Origin: Mycobacterium gordonae
GTDB taxonomy: Bacteria > Actinomycetota > Actinomycetes > Mycobacteriales > Mycobacteriaceae
Assembly: GCF_001417955.2 (NCBI RefSeq)
Contig: NZ_LKTM01000090.1
Coordinates: 22,492-86,491, forward strand
Length of the DNA: 64,000 nucleotides
Reading direction: 5' to 3'
In this document: piece by piece, positions 7,879-16,726 of the stretch
How the letters are laid out: each line of letters opens with the position of its first letter
Position numbering within the stretch: position 1 is the first letter of the stretch
Made by a program: the position numbers and the translations under genes
The notes under the pieces: model-generated
Seen by the model: only the letters and a program-made list of their open reading frames with translations
The model's database searches: none
What the model was told of the DNA's origin: nothing

Positions 7879-9666
7879 TCAGGCGGACAGGCTCATCGAA
7901 GCCGGCCGCCGCTCACCCGCGCGCAGGTAGCGACCGGACTTCAGGGTCTGACCGAAGCCCTCGCGGAACTGCCCGCTGCGGAAGACGACGGCACCGCCCA
8001 CACCCGTGGCGATCACGGTCGCGTCGTTGCGGTTGACCATGCGCCGCAGGCCGCCGTAGAAGGGCACCGCCTCCTCGTTGTAGGAGTCCACCGAGCTGTC
8101 CAGATGAGCGGGGTCGATCACGACGAAGTCGGCGCGGTCACCCTCGCGCAGCGTGCCGGCGTTGATCCCGAACCACTCCGCCACTTCTGCGGTCAGGCGG
8201 TATATCGCTCGTTCGGGGGTCAGGAACGGCCGCCCGGCTTGCTGCGCGTCTCGCACACGCTTGAGCAGCCGCAGCGGGAAGTTGTAGAAGGCCATGTTGC
8301 GCAGGTGTGCGCCGGCGTCGGAGAAGCCCATGTGGATGCTGGGGTCAGCCGCCAGCTTGTCGAGCTGCCGGGGCCGGTGGTTGGCGACGGTGGTGGTCCA
8401 CCGCACGTTGCGTTCGCCGTTCTCGACGAGAATATCCAGGAAGGCGTCCAGCGGATGCAGTCCCCGCTCGTCGGCGATGGCGCCGAAACTCTTGCCGATC
8501 AACGATTCATCGGGGCACTCCACGATCACCGCGTCGTGGAAATCGCGGTGCCACAGCGACGGCCCGAGCTTGCGGCGGTCGAACTGCCGGCGGAACCGGC
8601 GGCGGTACTCCTCGTCGGCCAGCAACTCGTTGCGCTGCAGTTGATCCCGCAGGTGCAGGGCGGCCGTGCCGGCGCCGAACTCCTCGAAGACCGGCAGATC
8701 GATTCCGTCGGAATACAATTCGAACGGCACCGGCAGGTGCTGGAAGCGCACGCTGGCGCCCAGCACCTTGTTGAGCAACCGGGTACCCCGTCCGAACAGG
8801 TGCACCACCAGCGGCATCGACTTGGCGTCCGCCGACACCAGCATGCTCATCCGCACTCCCTTTTTGCGGTTGAGCAGCCGGCTGCTGGTGAGGAAGAACA
8901 TCAGCGGCGACACCGGGCTGTTGACGTTGGGAGCGCTCTGCAGGATGCGGCCGCGCTTGCGCAGCACCTTGATCAGCCGGCGCCGTTCGCGCCATGTCGC
9001 GAAGGTGGACGGCAGCGCCCGCGAGCGGAAACGGTCGCCGTCCAGCTTGTCGATCGGCGCGTCCATTCCGGACATGCCGAGCATGCCGGCATCCAGCGCC
9101 TCGTCGAGCAGCCGGGCCATCTTGTCCAGCTCGGCGTCGGTGGGCCGCACGGTTTCGTCGGTGGCGCGTTCGAGGCCCAGCACCGAGGCCCGCAGGTCCG
9201 AGTGGCCCAGCATCGAGCTCACGTTGGGCCCCAGCGGCAGTGCGTCCAGAGCGGCGATGTACTCCGCGGGCGAGGACCAGGTCTTGTTGTCCTGCAGCGT
9301 TTTCAAGACGAAGTCGCGCGGCACCGCCTCGACGCGGCTGAACAGGTCGGCGGCGTCCTCGGAGTTGGCGTAAACCGTCGACAGCGAGCAGTTCCCTAGC
9401 AGCAACGTGGTGATGCCGTGCCGCACCGATTCCCGCAGGCCCGGGTCGAGCAGGATCTCGGCGTCGTAGTGGGTGTGGACGTCGATGAATCCCGGCGCGA
9501 TCCACTTCCCCGCCGCGTCGATCACCTCGGGGCAGCCGGTCTCGTCCAGCGGACCGGCCGAGACCGTGGCCACCACGCCATCGCGGATGCCCAGCGTCCG
9601 GATCTGGGGTTTGGCACCCGTTCCGTCGAACCACAGGCCGTCGCGGACGATCACGTCGTAAGTCAC
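7879..9666 (-). CDS. N-acyl-D-amino-acid deacylase-type amidohydrolase (Rv2913c type)
   Basis: Metal-dependent amidohydrolase (595 aa) of the D-aminoacylase group. It has the metal-binding HxH motif IDVHTHYDAEI (His64 and His66), the downstream LLLGNCSLS region of this subfamily, the HSDLRASVLG segment, and the late metal-site sequence GFSDAGAHLRNMAFYNFPL. The C terminus returns to the small beta-sandwich domain (DFVVIDPAHLD). The predicted reaction is hydrolysis of an N-acyl or related amide bond on a D-amino acid; the real substrate is unknown. GTG start at 9664-9666. It heads a two-gene unit with the TetR gene. Confidence 0.9.
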   Translation of the reverse strand: MTYDVIVRDGLWFDGTGAKPQIRTLGIRDGVVATVSAGPLDETGCPEVIDAAGKWIAPGFIDVHTHYDAEILLDPGLRESVRHGITTLLLGNCSLSTVYANSEDAADLFSRVEAVPRDFVLKTLQDNKTWSSPAEYIAALDALPLGPNVSSMLGHSDLRASVLGLERATDETVRPTDAELDKMARLLDEALDAGMLGMSGMDAPIDKLDGDRFRSRALPSTFATWRERRRLIKVLRKRGRILQSAPNVNSPVSPLMFFLTSSRLLNRKKGVRMSMLVSADAKSMPLVVHLFGRGTRLLNKVLGASVRFQHLPVPFELYSDGIDLPVFEEFGAGTAALHLRDQLQRNELLADEEYRRRFRRQFDRRKLGPSLWHRDFHDAVIVECPDESLIGKSFGAIADERGLHPLDAFLDILVENGERNVRWTTTVANHRPRQLDKLAADPSIHMGFSDAGAHLRNMAFYNFPLRLLKRVRDAQQAGRPFLTPERAIYRLTAEVAEWFGINAGTLREGDRADFVVIDPAHLDSSVDSYNEEAVPFYGGLRRMVNRNDATVIATGVGGAVVFRSGQFREGFGQTLKSGRYLRAGERRPASMSLSA

Positions 9667-9709
9667 TGTTCCTCCAAGTCGAATGGGCTTGGCTCGAAGT
9701 TAACATAGA

Positions 9710-9721
9710 GAGTGAACGCTC
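9710..9721. promoter_or_regulatory. Weak candidate operator upstream of the amidohydrolase-tetR pair
   Basis: GAGTGAACGCTC sits 44-55 bp upstream of the amidohydrolase GTG and has an imperfect two-fold layout of the kind many TetR repressors bind. The dyad is short and not perfect, and only its position in front of a TetR-containing operon supports it. Confidence 0.2.
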
Positions 9722-9743
9722 GCAATCTTTTTATCGGGGTCGT

Positions 9744-11426
9744 TCAACCGCCCGGCCCCGAGGGGCTTGATGTCGGCGTTTGCGTCGTCGCCGTCGTTGC
9801 GGGCGTCGTCGCCGGAGTGACCGTCACGGGGTCGGGCACGTTCACGGCGGGTGGGATGTCACCGTCGCGGCTGGCCACGGTGGGGATGCGGATGAGGCCG
9901 CCCAGTTGACTGCATTCATTGCTCTTCACGGTGATGGCCATCTCCCCGACGAGGTCACCCTCCGGTTGCGGCTGCAGCGTGAGCACCTGGATGGTGGTCT
10001 GGGCGCTCGCCTGACCGGTGGGACCGACGCAGGAGAATTTTGTGGTCTCCGCCCGGGATCGCCACTGGCCGTCGATGAACTCCAGGAGCAGCGGATGCAC
10101 GTCCGGCGACTTTTCCCGGGAATGGTCGCCGTCGCTGAGCAGCGTCGCCGCGGCCAGGCAGCGGGTGGGGGTGCACGACGAGCGGATCGCCCACCACGTC
10201 TCGACGTCCGGCGGCTGCGGGGTGGGCTTGGTGTCGAAGGTCTGCCGGGAGCGTTGCACCTCGATCCGGTAGGTGCCGTTCAGTGGCAGCGGGGCGGCCG
10301 CCGGGGTGCTGCCGGGTGCGGTGCTCGAGGTGGTCACCGGACCGCCGGCCTGCGGGGCAGGTTCGCTGGTTTGGCGCCCGATCGCGATGCCGGCCGCCAA
10401 CAACCCGACCAGCAACAACAGCGCGACGGCGCCGATCATCAGCCGGCGCGGGCCGAACCTCCTCGGTCCCCGGGAACCGGTCGAGAACGCGTCCAGGCGC
10501 CGGGCCGCGGAACCCGCCGCGGACCGCAGCAAGCCCCTCGGGGGGCCGGCGGCCGGTTCGGCGCCGGACGGTTGGGGAATGGCTTCCGGCCAGGCGTAAG
10601 CCGGGTAGTCGACGACATACGCGGGCTCGACGGCCGGTTGCGCGACGGGCGCCTCGCGGTCGACGATCCCGGCTCGTTCCGCGAGCGCCGTGGCGAACTC
10701 GCGGCAACTGCCGAACCGGTCCGCCGGGTCTTCAGCCAGCGCCCTGGCGAGCACCTCGTCCAGTCGGGCCAGGTCCGGGCGCCCCTCGCTGAGCCTGGGT
10801 GGCTTCGGTTGCGCCGGCGGCGCCCCGGTGAACATATGCACCGCGGTGGCGGCCAGCGCGTACTGGTCAGCGCGGCCGTCGATGGCCGCGCCGGCCAACT
10901 CTTCCGGGGCGGCATACCCACTCTCGCCCGGCGGGCGCTGTAACCCGAAGTCGGACAACATGATTCGCGGTTCACCCGCGCCCGGGGTAGTCAGCAACAG
11001 GTTGGCGGGCCGGACGTCGCGGTGCAGCACGCCCCGCAGATGGGCGAAGTCAAGGCCGGCGGCCGCGGCGGTGATGATCGCGACGACCTCGCTGACCGGC
11101 AGCACCGCGGGGAAACGATCGGCCATCAACTGGGCCGCGTCGGTGCCGTCGACGTAATCCATTGCGACCCAGAGTTGTCCGTCGAACTCTCCGCGCTCGT
11201 GCACCTCGACGATGTTGAGGTGATAGAGGTTGGCGACGCTGACGTTCTCGCGATGGAACCGGGCGCGGAAGTCGCCGTCCGCCCACAGTGTGAACGGGAG
11301 CACCTTCAGCATCCGCCACCCCGGCAGATCCGGGCGCTGGGCCAGGTACAACTCGCCCGTCGCCGACGATCTCAGCATGCGTACGACGGTGTAACCGGCA
11401 AAAGTTGCGCCGCTGGCCAACGCCAT
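9744..11426 (-). CDS. pknI: Serine/threonine protein kinase PknI-like, single-pass membrane
   Basis: Eukaryotic-type kinase of 560 aa. The cytoplasmic kinase domain covers about residues 8-270: RMLKVLPF would carry the ATP-site lysine, HRDVRPANLLL is the catalytic loop and LSDFG the metal-binding motif. A membrane segment follows (LMIGAVALLLLVGLLAAGIAIG, about 350-372), then an extracellular domain of about 185 aa with paired cysteines (SSCTPTRCLAA). It matches M. tuberculosis PknI (about 585 aa) end to end. Two departures from canonical kinases: the glycine loop is degenerate (MLRSSATGELYLAQ, no G-x-G) and the conserved catalytic-loop Lys is Arg. PknI has been linked to growth control and division. 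Confidence 0.93.
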   Translation of the reverse strand: MALASGATFAGYTVVRMLRSSATGELYLAQRPDLPGWRMLKVLPFTLWADGDFRARFHRENVSVANLYHLNIVEVHERGEFDGQLWVAMDYVDGTDAAQLMADRFPAVLPVSEVVAIITAAAAGLDFAHLRGVLHRDVRPANLLLTTPGAGEPRIMLSDFGLQRPPGESGYAAPEELAGAAIDGRADQYALAATAVHMFTGAPPAQPKPPRLSEGRPDLARLDEVLARALAEDPADRFGSCREFATALAERAGIVDREAPVAQPAVEPAYVVDYPAYAWPEAIPQPSGAEPAAGPPRGLLRSAAGSAARRLDAFSTGSRGPRRFGPRRLMIGAVALLLLVGLLAAGIAIGRQTSEPAPQAGGPVTTSSTAPGSTPAAAPLPLNGTYRIEVQRSRQTFDTKPTPQPPDVETWWAIRSSCTPTRCLAAATLLSDGDHSREKSPDVHPLLLEFIDGQWRSRAETTKFSCVGPTGQASAQTTIQVLTLQPQPEGDLVGEMAITVKSNECSQLGGLIRIPTVASRDGDIPPAVNVPDPVTVTPATTPATTATTQTPTSSPSGPGG

Positions 11427-11490
11427 TTAGCGATGGTAACCATCTCGGTGCGGCCAGGTGCGGCAGCGCACGGCTAACACTGAGCGAAAT

Positions 11491-12573
11491 CTAGGATCGT
11501 CCGGGCCGGAACACGGTGCCGCGCAGGATCACCAAGTCCGGCCGATTCAGCACGTCGGGACCCCGGCGGGGATCGTCGGCGTAGCACACCAGGTCGGCCG
11601 AAGCGCCGTGGTCCAGACCCGGCCGGCCCAGCCAGCGGCGGGCGTCCCAGCATGCCGCCCCCAGCGCTTCCTCGGCGGTCATGCCGATCCGGCGCAGCGC
11701 GTCGACCTCGTCGGCGATGCGCCCGTGCCTGATCATGCCGCCCGCGTCGCTGCCGGCGTAGACCGGGACGCCGGCGTCACGCGCCGCGGCCACCCGCGGA
11801 TAGCCGCGGTCGTAGAGGTCGCGCATGTGCGCGGCGTACTTCGGGTAGCGGACCGCGGCATCGGCGATACCCGGGAAGTTCTCCAGGTTGATCAAGGTAG
11901 GCACCAGCGCGGTGCCGTGTTCGACCATGAGCTCGATCGTCTCGTCGGTGAGACCGGTGCCGTGCTCGATGCAGTCGATCCCGGCTTTGATCAGGCCCGG
12001 CAGCGCGTCCTCGCCGAAGACGTGCGCGGTCACGCGGGCACCGTGGGCGTGTGCGGTGTCGATCGCGGCTTTGAGCACGTCGTCGGACCACAGCGGCGCC
12101 AGGTCGCCGATCCCCCGGTCGATCCAGTCGCCGACCAGCTTGATCCACCCGTCGCCGCGGCGGGCCTGCTCGGCGACGGCATCCGGCAGCTGCGATTCGT
12201 CTTCCATGTCGGCGGCCAGACCGGGGATGTAGCGCTTGGGCCGGGCCAGGTGCCGTCCGGCGCGGATGATGCGGGGCAGGTCGTGGTGGTCGTCGAGGCT
12301 GCGGGTGTCGATCGGTGAGCCGCAGTCGCGCAACAACAGTGCCCCGGCGTCACGTTCGGCTTCGGCCTGGGCGATCGCTTCGTCGAGTTCGACGGCGCCG
12401 TGCTCACCGAGCCCGACGTGGCAGTGAGCGTCCACCAGCCCCGGCAGGATCCAGCCGCCATCGAAGACGGTGTCGGCGCCGGACACCGGTTCGGCGCTGA
12501 TGCGGCCGTCGACTATCCACAGTTCGGTGACGACGTCGCCGGGCAGACCCAGCCCCCGCACGTGCAGCCGCAC
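11491..12573 (-). CDS. Amidohydrolase (Rv2915c type)
   Basis: Member of the amidohydrolase superfamily (360 aa), imidazolonepropionase-like in layout. Metal ligands are visible as LVDAHCHVGLG (His50, His52), GARVTAHVFGEDAL and CIEHGTGLTDETIELM, and the final catalytic Asp in VYAGSDAGGM. The C-terminal sequence ADLVCYADDPRRGPDVL closes the beta-sandwich. The substrate is unknown. GTG start at 12571-12573, seven bases after the ffh stop, so it is probably cotranscribed with ffh. Confidence 0.9.
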   Translation of the reverse strand: MRLHVRGLGLPGDVVTELWIVDGRISAEPVSGADTVFDGGWILPGLVDAHCHVGLGEHGAVELDEAIAQAEAERDAGALLLRDCGSPIDTRSLDDHHDLPRIIRAGRHLARPKRYIPGLAADMEDESQLPDAVAEQARRGDGWIKLVGDWIDRGIGDLAPLWSDDVLKAAIDTAHAHGARVTAHVFGEDALPGLIKAGIDCIEHGTGLTDETIELMVEHGTALVPTLINLENFPGIADAAVRYPKYAAHMRDLYDRGYPRVAAARDAGVPVYAGSDAGGMIRHGRIADEVDALRRIGMTAEEALGAACWDARRWLGRPGLDHGASADLVCYADDPRRGPDVLNRPDLVILRGTVFRPGRS

Positions 12574-12580
12574 TGCGCGG

Positions 12581-14137
12581 CTACTTCTGGCCGGGGAACT
12601 TCAGCTTGGACAGGTCGAAGTCGGCCAGCCCGGGCGGCAGTTCGTTGAGGCCCTCCGGCATCTGCGACAGGTCCGGGAACCCTGCCGGCATGCCGGGCAT
12701 GCCCGCGCCGAACGGGCTGCGCGTCTTCGGCGGCGTCGGTCCGCGGGCGCCCTTCTTGCCCTTCTTGCCCTTCGAGCTGCGTGATTTGCGCGTCGCCGAT
12801 TTACGGCCCAGCCCGGGGATTCCCATGCCGCCCAGCATCGAGGACATCATCTTGCGGGCTTCGAAAAAGCGGTCGACCAACTGGTTGACCTCGGAGACGG
12901 TGACACCGGAGCCGTTGGCGATGCGCAGCCGCCGCGAGGCGTTGATGATCTTCGGATCGGCCCGCTCGGCCGGCGTCATGCCGCGGATGATCGCCTGGAT
13001 GCGGTCGAGGCTCTTGTCGTCGACCTCGGCCAGCGCGTCCTTCATCTGCGCGCCGCCGGGCAGCATGCCGAGCAGGTTGCCGATCGGGCCCATCTTGCGG
13101 ACGGCCAGCATCTGCTCGAGGAAGTCCTCCAGCGTCAGCTCACCGGCACCGATCTTGGCGGCGGCAGCCTCGGCCTGTTGGGCGTCGAAGACCTGCTCGG
13201 CCTGTTCGATCAGGCTCAGCACGTCGCCCATACCCAGGATGCGGCTGGCCATCCGGTCGGGGTGGAAGACGTCGAAGTCCTCGAATTTCTCACCGGTGGA
13301 GGCGAAAAGTATTGGCACGCCGGTCACTTCGCGGACCGACAGGGCCGCGCCACCACGGGCGTCGCCGTCCAGCTTGGTCAGCACCACGCCGGTGAAGCCG
13401 ACGCCTTCGCCGAAGGCCTGGGCGGTGGCGACGGCGTCCTGACCGATCATCGCGTCCAGGACGAAGAGGGTCTCGTCGGGGTTGACGGCGTCGCGGATGG
13501 CCGCGGCCTGGGCCATCAACTCCTCGTCGATGCCGAGGCGGCCGGCGGTGTCGACGATGACGAAGTCGAAATGCTTGGCCTTGGCTTCGGCGATACCCGC
13601 GGCGGCGACCGCGACCGGGTCGCCAGGGCCGGACTCGGGTGACGCTCCGGGGTGCGGCGCAAATACCGGCACCCCGGCCCGCTGGCCGACGACCTGTAGC
13701 TGGTTGACGGCGGCGGGGCGCTGCAGGTCGCAGGCGACCAGCAGCGGCGTGTGGCCCTGGTTCTTGAGCCGGAAGGCCAGTTTGCCCGCCAGCGTCGTCT
13801 TACCGGAACCCTGCAGACCGGCGAGCATGATCACCGTCGGGGGGTTCTTGGCGTAGGCGATCTCACGCGTCTCACCACCGAGGATGCCGATCAGTTCCTC
13901 GTTGACGATCTTGACGACCTGCTGCGCCGGGTTGAGGGCGCCGGAGACCTCGTGGCCGCGGGCGCGCTCCTTGATCCGGTGGACGAATGCCCGGACGACG
14001 GGCAGCGAGACGTCGGCTTCCAGTAGCGCGAGCCGGATTTCGCGGGTGGTGGCCTCGATATCGGCGTCGGTCAGGCGGCCCTTGCCGCGCAACCCCGCCA
14101 GGGCACCGGTCAACCGGTCGGAGAGCGATTCAAACAC
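12581..14137 (-). CDS. ffh: Signal recognition particle protein Ffh
   Basis: SRP54/Ffh GTPase (518 aa), which binds signal sequences and the 4.5S RNA and delivers ribosomes to FtsY. N domain about 1-90; G domain with GLQGSGKT (107-114), DTAGRLGIDEELM and TKLDGDARGG; methionine-rich M domain in the last third (FEARKMMSSMLGGMGIPGLGRK), ending in a Pro/Met-rich tail and DFDLSKLKFPGQK. GTG start at 14135-14137. Its partner gene ftsY lies at 22852-24195 in this same window. Confidence 0.98.
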   Translation of the reverse strand: MFESLSDRLTGALAGLRGKGRLTDADIEATTREIRLALLEADVSLPVVRAFVHRIKERARGHEVSGALNPAQQVVKIVNEELIGILGGETREIAYAKNPPTVIMLAGLQGSGKTTLAGKLAFRLKNQGHTPLLVACDLQRPAAVNQLQVVGQRAGVPVFAPHPGASPESGPGDPVAVAAAGIAEAKAKHFDFVIVDTAGRLGIDEELMAQAAAIRDAVNPDETLFVLDAMIGQDAVATAQAFGEGVGFTGVVLTKLDGDARGGAALSVREVTGVPILFASTGEKFEDFDVFHPDRMASRILGMGDVLSLIEQAEQVFDAQQAEAAAAKIGAGELTLEDFLEQMLAVRKMGPIGNLLGMLPGGAQMKDALAEVDDKSLDRIQAIIRGMTPAERADPKIINASRRLRIANGSGVTVSEVNQLVDRFFEARKMMSSMLGGMGIPGLGRKSATRKSRSSKGKKGKKGARGPTPPKTRSPFGAGMPGMPAGFPDLSQMPEGLNELPPGLADFDLSKLKFPGQK

Positions 14138-14297
14138 GACCGCCAGCCTAATGGTCGGGGCGCGGACCGGCGCATCCCGTGCTCCCGCGACACTGCAACG
14201 AGGCAGCCGACACGCCGGCGCTGCCCTACCTGGTTTCAGTCTCGGCGCAAGCCCGTCGACCCTTTCATTTGAACTTGGCAGGCGTTAGTTTTGCCGC

Positions 14298-14537
14298 GTG
14301 GTCACTGTGCTCGCAGACCTGGCGCCTGCTAAATCGTCTTCGTCTCCGGTGCTGCTGGTGGTCGTGTTGCTGCTGCTCGTGCTGTTAGCGGCCGTCGTGG
14401 TTGTCGCGATCCTGGTGCGCCGCTCCCGGCGACCGAAGCCGCCTCCGCCGCAGTGGGGCCCGCCTCCGATGGGTCCCCCGCCGGGGTGGCCGCCGCAACA
14501 GCCGCCGCCGCCTCCGCCGGGCCCGCCTACCGGTTGA
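14298..14537 (+). CDS. Small membrane protein with a proline-rich tail
   Basis: Predicted 79-aa protein from a GTG. Residues about 17-42 form one very hydrophobic helix (PVLLVVVLLLLVLLAAVVVV), followed by a basic stop-transfer RRSRRPKP and a tail of about 30 residues that is mostly Pro with Gly, Trp and Gln (PPPQWGPPPMGPPPG). The composition suggests a membrane anchor with a flexible cytoplasmic tail that could bind partners. I do not recognise a family. It ends 11 bp inside the opposing gene that ends at 14527. The coding assignment rests on a sensible anchor-plus-tail design. Confidence 0.55.
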   Translation: MVTVLADLAPAKSSSSPVLLVVVLLLLVLLAAVVVVAILVRRSRRPKPPPPQWGPPPMGPPPGWPPQQPPPPPPGPPTG

Positions 14538-14850
14538 GGAGCAGCCCGGTGAGCAGCGACGAGGCGTTGGCGCCCACGCTCAGCAGCGCCAGCGTGACCA
14601 GTTCACGCCGGACGGCGACCGCCAGCACAACCGCCTCGGCGAGTGTGACCGCGAACTCTGTCAGCGCCAACGCCGGCAGGGTGGGTTCCGGCGCCAATAC
14701 CCACCACGCCACCGGATGCGTGACGGCGTTGACACCGATCGCCAGCAACAGCGCCCACCACCACCTCAGCCCGACGATGCCCACCAGTCCGCCGACGTAC
14801 CACAGCGATTCCACCGCGACCGTGGCAACGAAAGCGGTCAGTTGGGACAC
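14527..14850 (-). CDS. Small polytopic membrane protein
   Basis: Predicted 107-aa protein with three or four membrane helices (VATVAVESLWYVGGLVGIVGL; WWALLLAIGVNAVTHPVAWWVL; LALTEFAVTLAEAVVLAVAV; LVTLALLSVGANASSLLTGLLL). No signal peptide or known motif. It is divergent from the gene starting at 14854: the two start codons (GTG at 14848-14850 and ATG at 14854) are separated by three bases, so each promoter would have to lie inside the other gene. Family not recognised. Confidence 0.6.
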   Translation of the reverse strand: MSQLTAFVATVAVESLWYVGGLVGIVGLRWWWALLLAIGVNAVTHPVAWWVLAPEPTLPALALTEFAVTLAEAVVLAVAVRRELVTLALLSVGANASSLLTGLLLNR

Positions 14851-14853
14851 GCG

Positions 14854-15840
14854 ATGACTTTACGGGTGATCTGGCTGTTCGCCGGGGCCGCGGCGGTGGC
14901 TCTGGCCGTCGCGATGAGGGCACCGCTGGCCACTACCGTGCTGGGGCTGATGGCGTTCGGGGTCTTGCACAACGTGCTGGAATTGCGCTACGTCACTGGA
15001 CGTTTCGCGGCGGTGCTGTCCGGCCGGCTGCTCTGGTGGCTACTGGGTCTGATCACCGTGATCGTGTTGTGCCGGCTGGCGGGCATGGTCGTCGGCGAAC
15101 CGGCCCGGCTGGCGGAGATCGTCGTCGGTTACGCGGTGCTCGGCGCGGCCTGTGTGGCGGGGCTGCGCGGCCCGGCGCTGATCGCGGCGGCGGCGGTGCT
15201 GGCGCTCGCCACGGCCGCCTCGCTGAGCTGGCCCGCGTACCACTTCGTCGTGCTGTCTCATCTGCACAACGTGGTGCCGCTGTTCTTCCTCTGGGAGTGG
15301 GCGGCCAGGTTGCCCACCGCGTCGGTACGCCGGTGGTTCCGATCGGTGCAGATCGGGTGGGTTGTGGTCGTGCCCGCGGTACTGCTGTCCGGTGTGCTCG
15401 ACCACCACCTGGGCGGGACGAGTTCCTCGCTGGCGGGGTTCGCGGGAAATCCGCGGACAATCGTGGCGGCCAGCGCGCCGCCCGCAGCCGTGCTGACCGA
15501 GGCCGGTGTGCGGCTGCTCGTCGTGTTCGCCTTCCTGCAGACGATGCACTACTTCGTCTGGGTGGGTTTCTTCCCCCGCTACGCGCCCCACGCGGCCCGG
15601 GCGTTCGAGGTCCGCGCTCCGTGGCTGACCGGCGCAAGGGCATGGACGCTGGGAGCCGCCGTCGGTGTGGCCCTGGCCGTGGTGTTCGTCACCGACTACG
15701 CCTCCGGCAAAGCCGTGTACTCCGCGTTCGCCAGCTATCACGCCTACCTCGAGTTCCCGGTCGTGCTGGCCATGCTGCTCGGGCTGGGGGCGGCGACGGC
15801 AACGAGCCGGAGCGACGCCGTCCCAGTGGGTGCGCGGTAG
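14854..15840 (+). CDS. Histidine-rich polytopic membrane protein of unknown function
   Basis: 328-aa protein with about eight hydrophobic segments. Histidines recur at or near helix ends: GVLHNVLELRY, YHFVVLSHLHNVVPLFF, VLDHHLGG, LQTMHYFVWVGFFPRYAPH and SYHAYLEFPVV. Such a pattern is seen in membrane enzymes that hold metal or heme, but I cannot name a family. It has some general likeness to carotenoid-cleaving Brp/Blh proteins in helix number and His content, without their signature. The stop overlaps the GTG of the following hydrolase (TAGTG), so the pair is translationally coupled and may act in one pathway. Confidence 0.75.
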   Translation: MTLRVIWLFAGAAAVALAVAMRAPLATTVLGLMAFGVLHNVLELRYVTGRFAAVLSGRLLWWLLGLITVIVLCRLAGMVVGEPARLAEIVVGYAVLGAACVAGLRGPALIAAAAVLALATAASLSWPAYHFVVLSHLHNVVPLFFLWEWAARLPTASVRRWFRSVQIGWVVVVPAVLLSGVLDHHLGGTSSSLAGFAGNPRTIVAASAPPAAVLTEAGVRLLVVFAFLQTMHYFVWVGFFPRYAPHAARAFEVRAPWLTGARAWTLGAAVGVALAVVFVTDYASGKAVYSAFASYHAYLEFPVVLAMLLGLGAATATSRSDAVPVGAR

Positions 15841-16616
15841 TGCTGGAAGTCGTCGAGAAGGGTTCGCGCACCGCGCAACCGCTGCTGTTCGTGCACGGCG
15901 GCTGGCACGGGGCGTGGTGCTGGGAGAACTTCCTGGACTACTTCGCCGACGCCGGCTATCGCGCGGCGGCGGTGAGCCTGCGCGGCCATGGCGCCAGTCC
16001 CGCTCCCAAGGCGCTGCGCCGATGCTCCATGGCCGACTACGTCGACGACGTCCGCGCCGTGGCCGATTCGCTGGGTGGCCAACCCGTGCTGATCGGCCAT
16101 TCACTGGGCGGTTTCGCCGTGCAGCGGTATCTGGAAACCCGTCGCGCGCCCGCCGCCGTGCTGGTCGGCTCCGTACCCCCGAGGGGCTTTCTCAAACTGG
16201 CGATGCGTGTGTGGCGCCGGCACCCGCTGATCGCCCTGCGGGCGTTCGCCGGCGGCACGTTGCTCGAATTCGTCGACACGCCGGCAATGGCGCGCGACTA
16301 CCTGTTCTGCGCGCAGACGCCAGACGCCGTCGTCGAAGCCTGCAGATCGCAGGCCGGGCCCGAAAGCCTGCGTGCGGCCGCGCTCGACCCGATGATCCGG
16401 CGGGTCCGGACGGCACTGGTCACCACCCCGATGCTGGTCCTGGGCGCCGAGCAGGACGGCTTCGTCAGCACCGCGGAAGTGCGGGCGACGGCAGCCGCTT
16501 ACCGGACCGAACCCGAGTTCTTCGCGATGGGCCACAACATGATGCTCGAACCCGGCTGGCCCGACGTCGCCTCCCGGATACACGACTGGCTACAGACCCG
16601 CGACCAGCCAATCTGA
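15840..16616 (+). CDS. Alpha/beta-hydrolase
   Basis: Alpha/beta-hydrolase fold protein (258 aa). The oxyanion region HGGWHGAWCWENF is followed by the nucleophile elbow LIGHSLGGF (Ser88), the acid in GAEQDGFVS, and the catalytic His in FAMGHNMMLEPGW. This is the arrangement of small esterases, lipases and peroxidase-like hydrolases; the substrate cannot be told. The GTG start overlaps the stop of the upstream membrane-protein gene by one base, and the next gene (helicase) begins 110 bp later. I do not remember this gene between ffh and the helicase in M. tuberculosis. Confidence 0.88.
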   Translation: MLEVVEKGSRTAQPLLFVHGGWHGAWCWENFLDYFADAGYRAAAVSLRGHGASPAPKALRRCSMADYVDDVRAVADSLGGQPVLIGHSLGGFAVQRYLETRRAPAAVLVGSVPPRGFLKLAMRVWRRHPLIALRAFAGGTLLEFVDTPAMARDYLFCAQTPDAVVEACRSQAGPESLRAAALDPMIRRVRTALVTTPMLVLGAEQDGFVSTAEVRATAAAYRTEPEFFAMGHNMMLEPGWPDVASRIHDWLQTRDQPI

Positions 16617-16726
16617 GCCTGGGGCCACGTCGTTGCAGCGCCGAAAAGCGTTGCCGTGCTAGATTTCACAGCCACTGCGCCATTGCGCGCGGCCGAGCCG
16701 CCGGGCCGGAGTTCGATGGGGGGAAT

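Noticed and set aside
14298..14537. PE/PPE-type protein because of the Pro-rich sequence
   Set aside because: There is no PE or PPE N-terminal domain. The prolines form a tail after one membrane helix, so it is listed as a small membrane protein instead.
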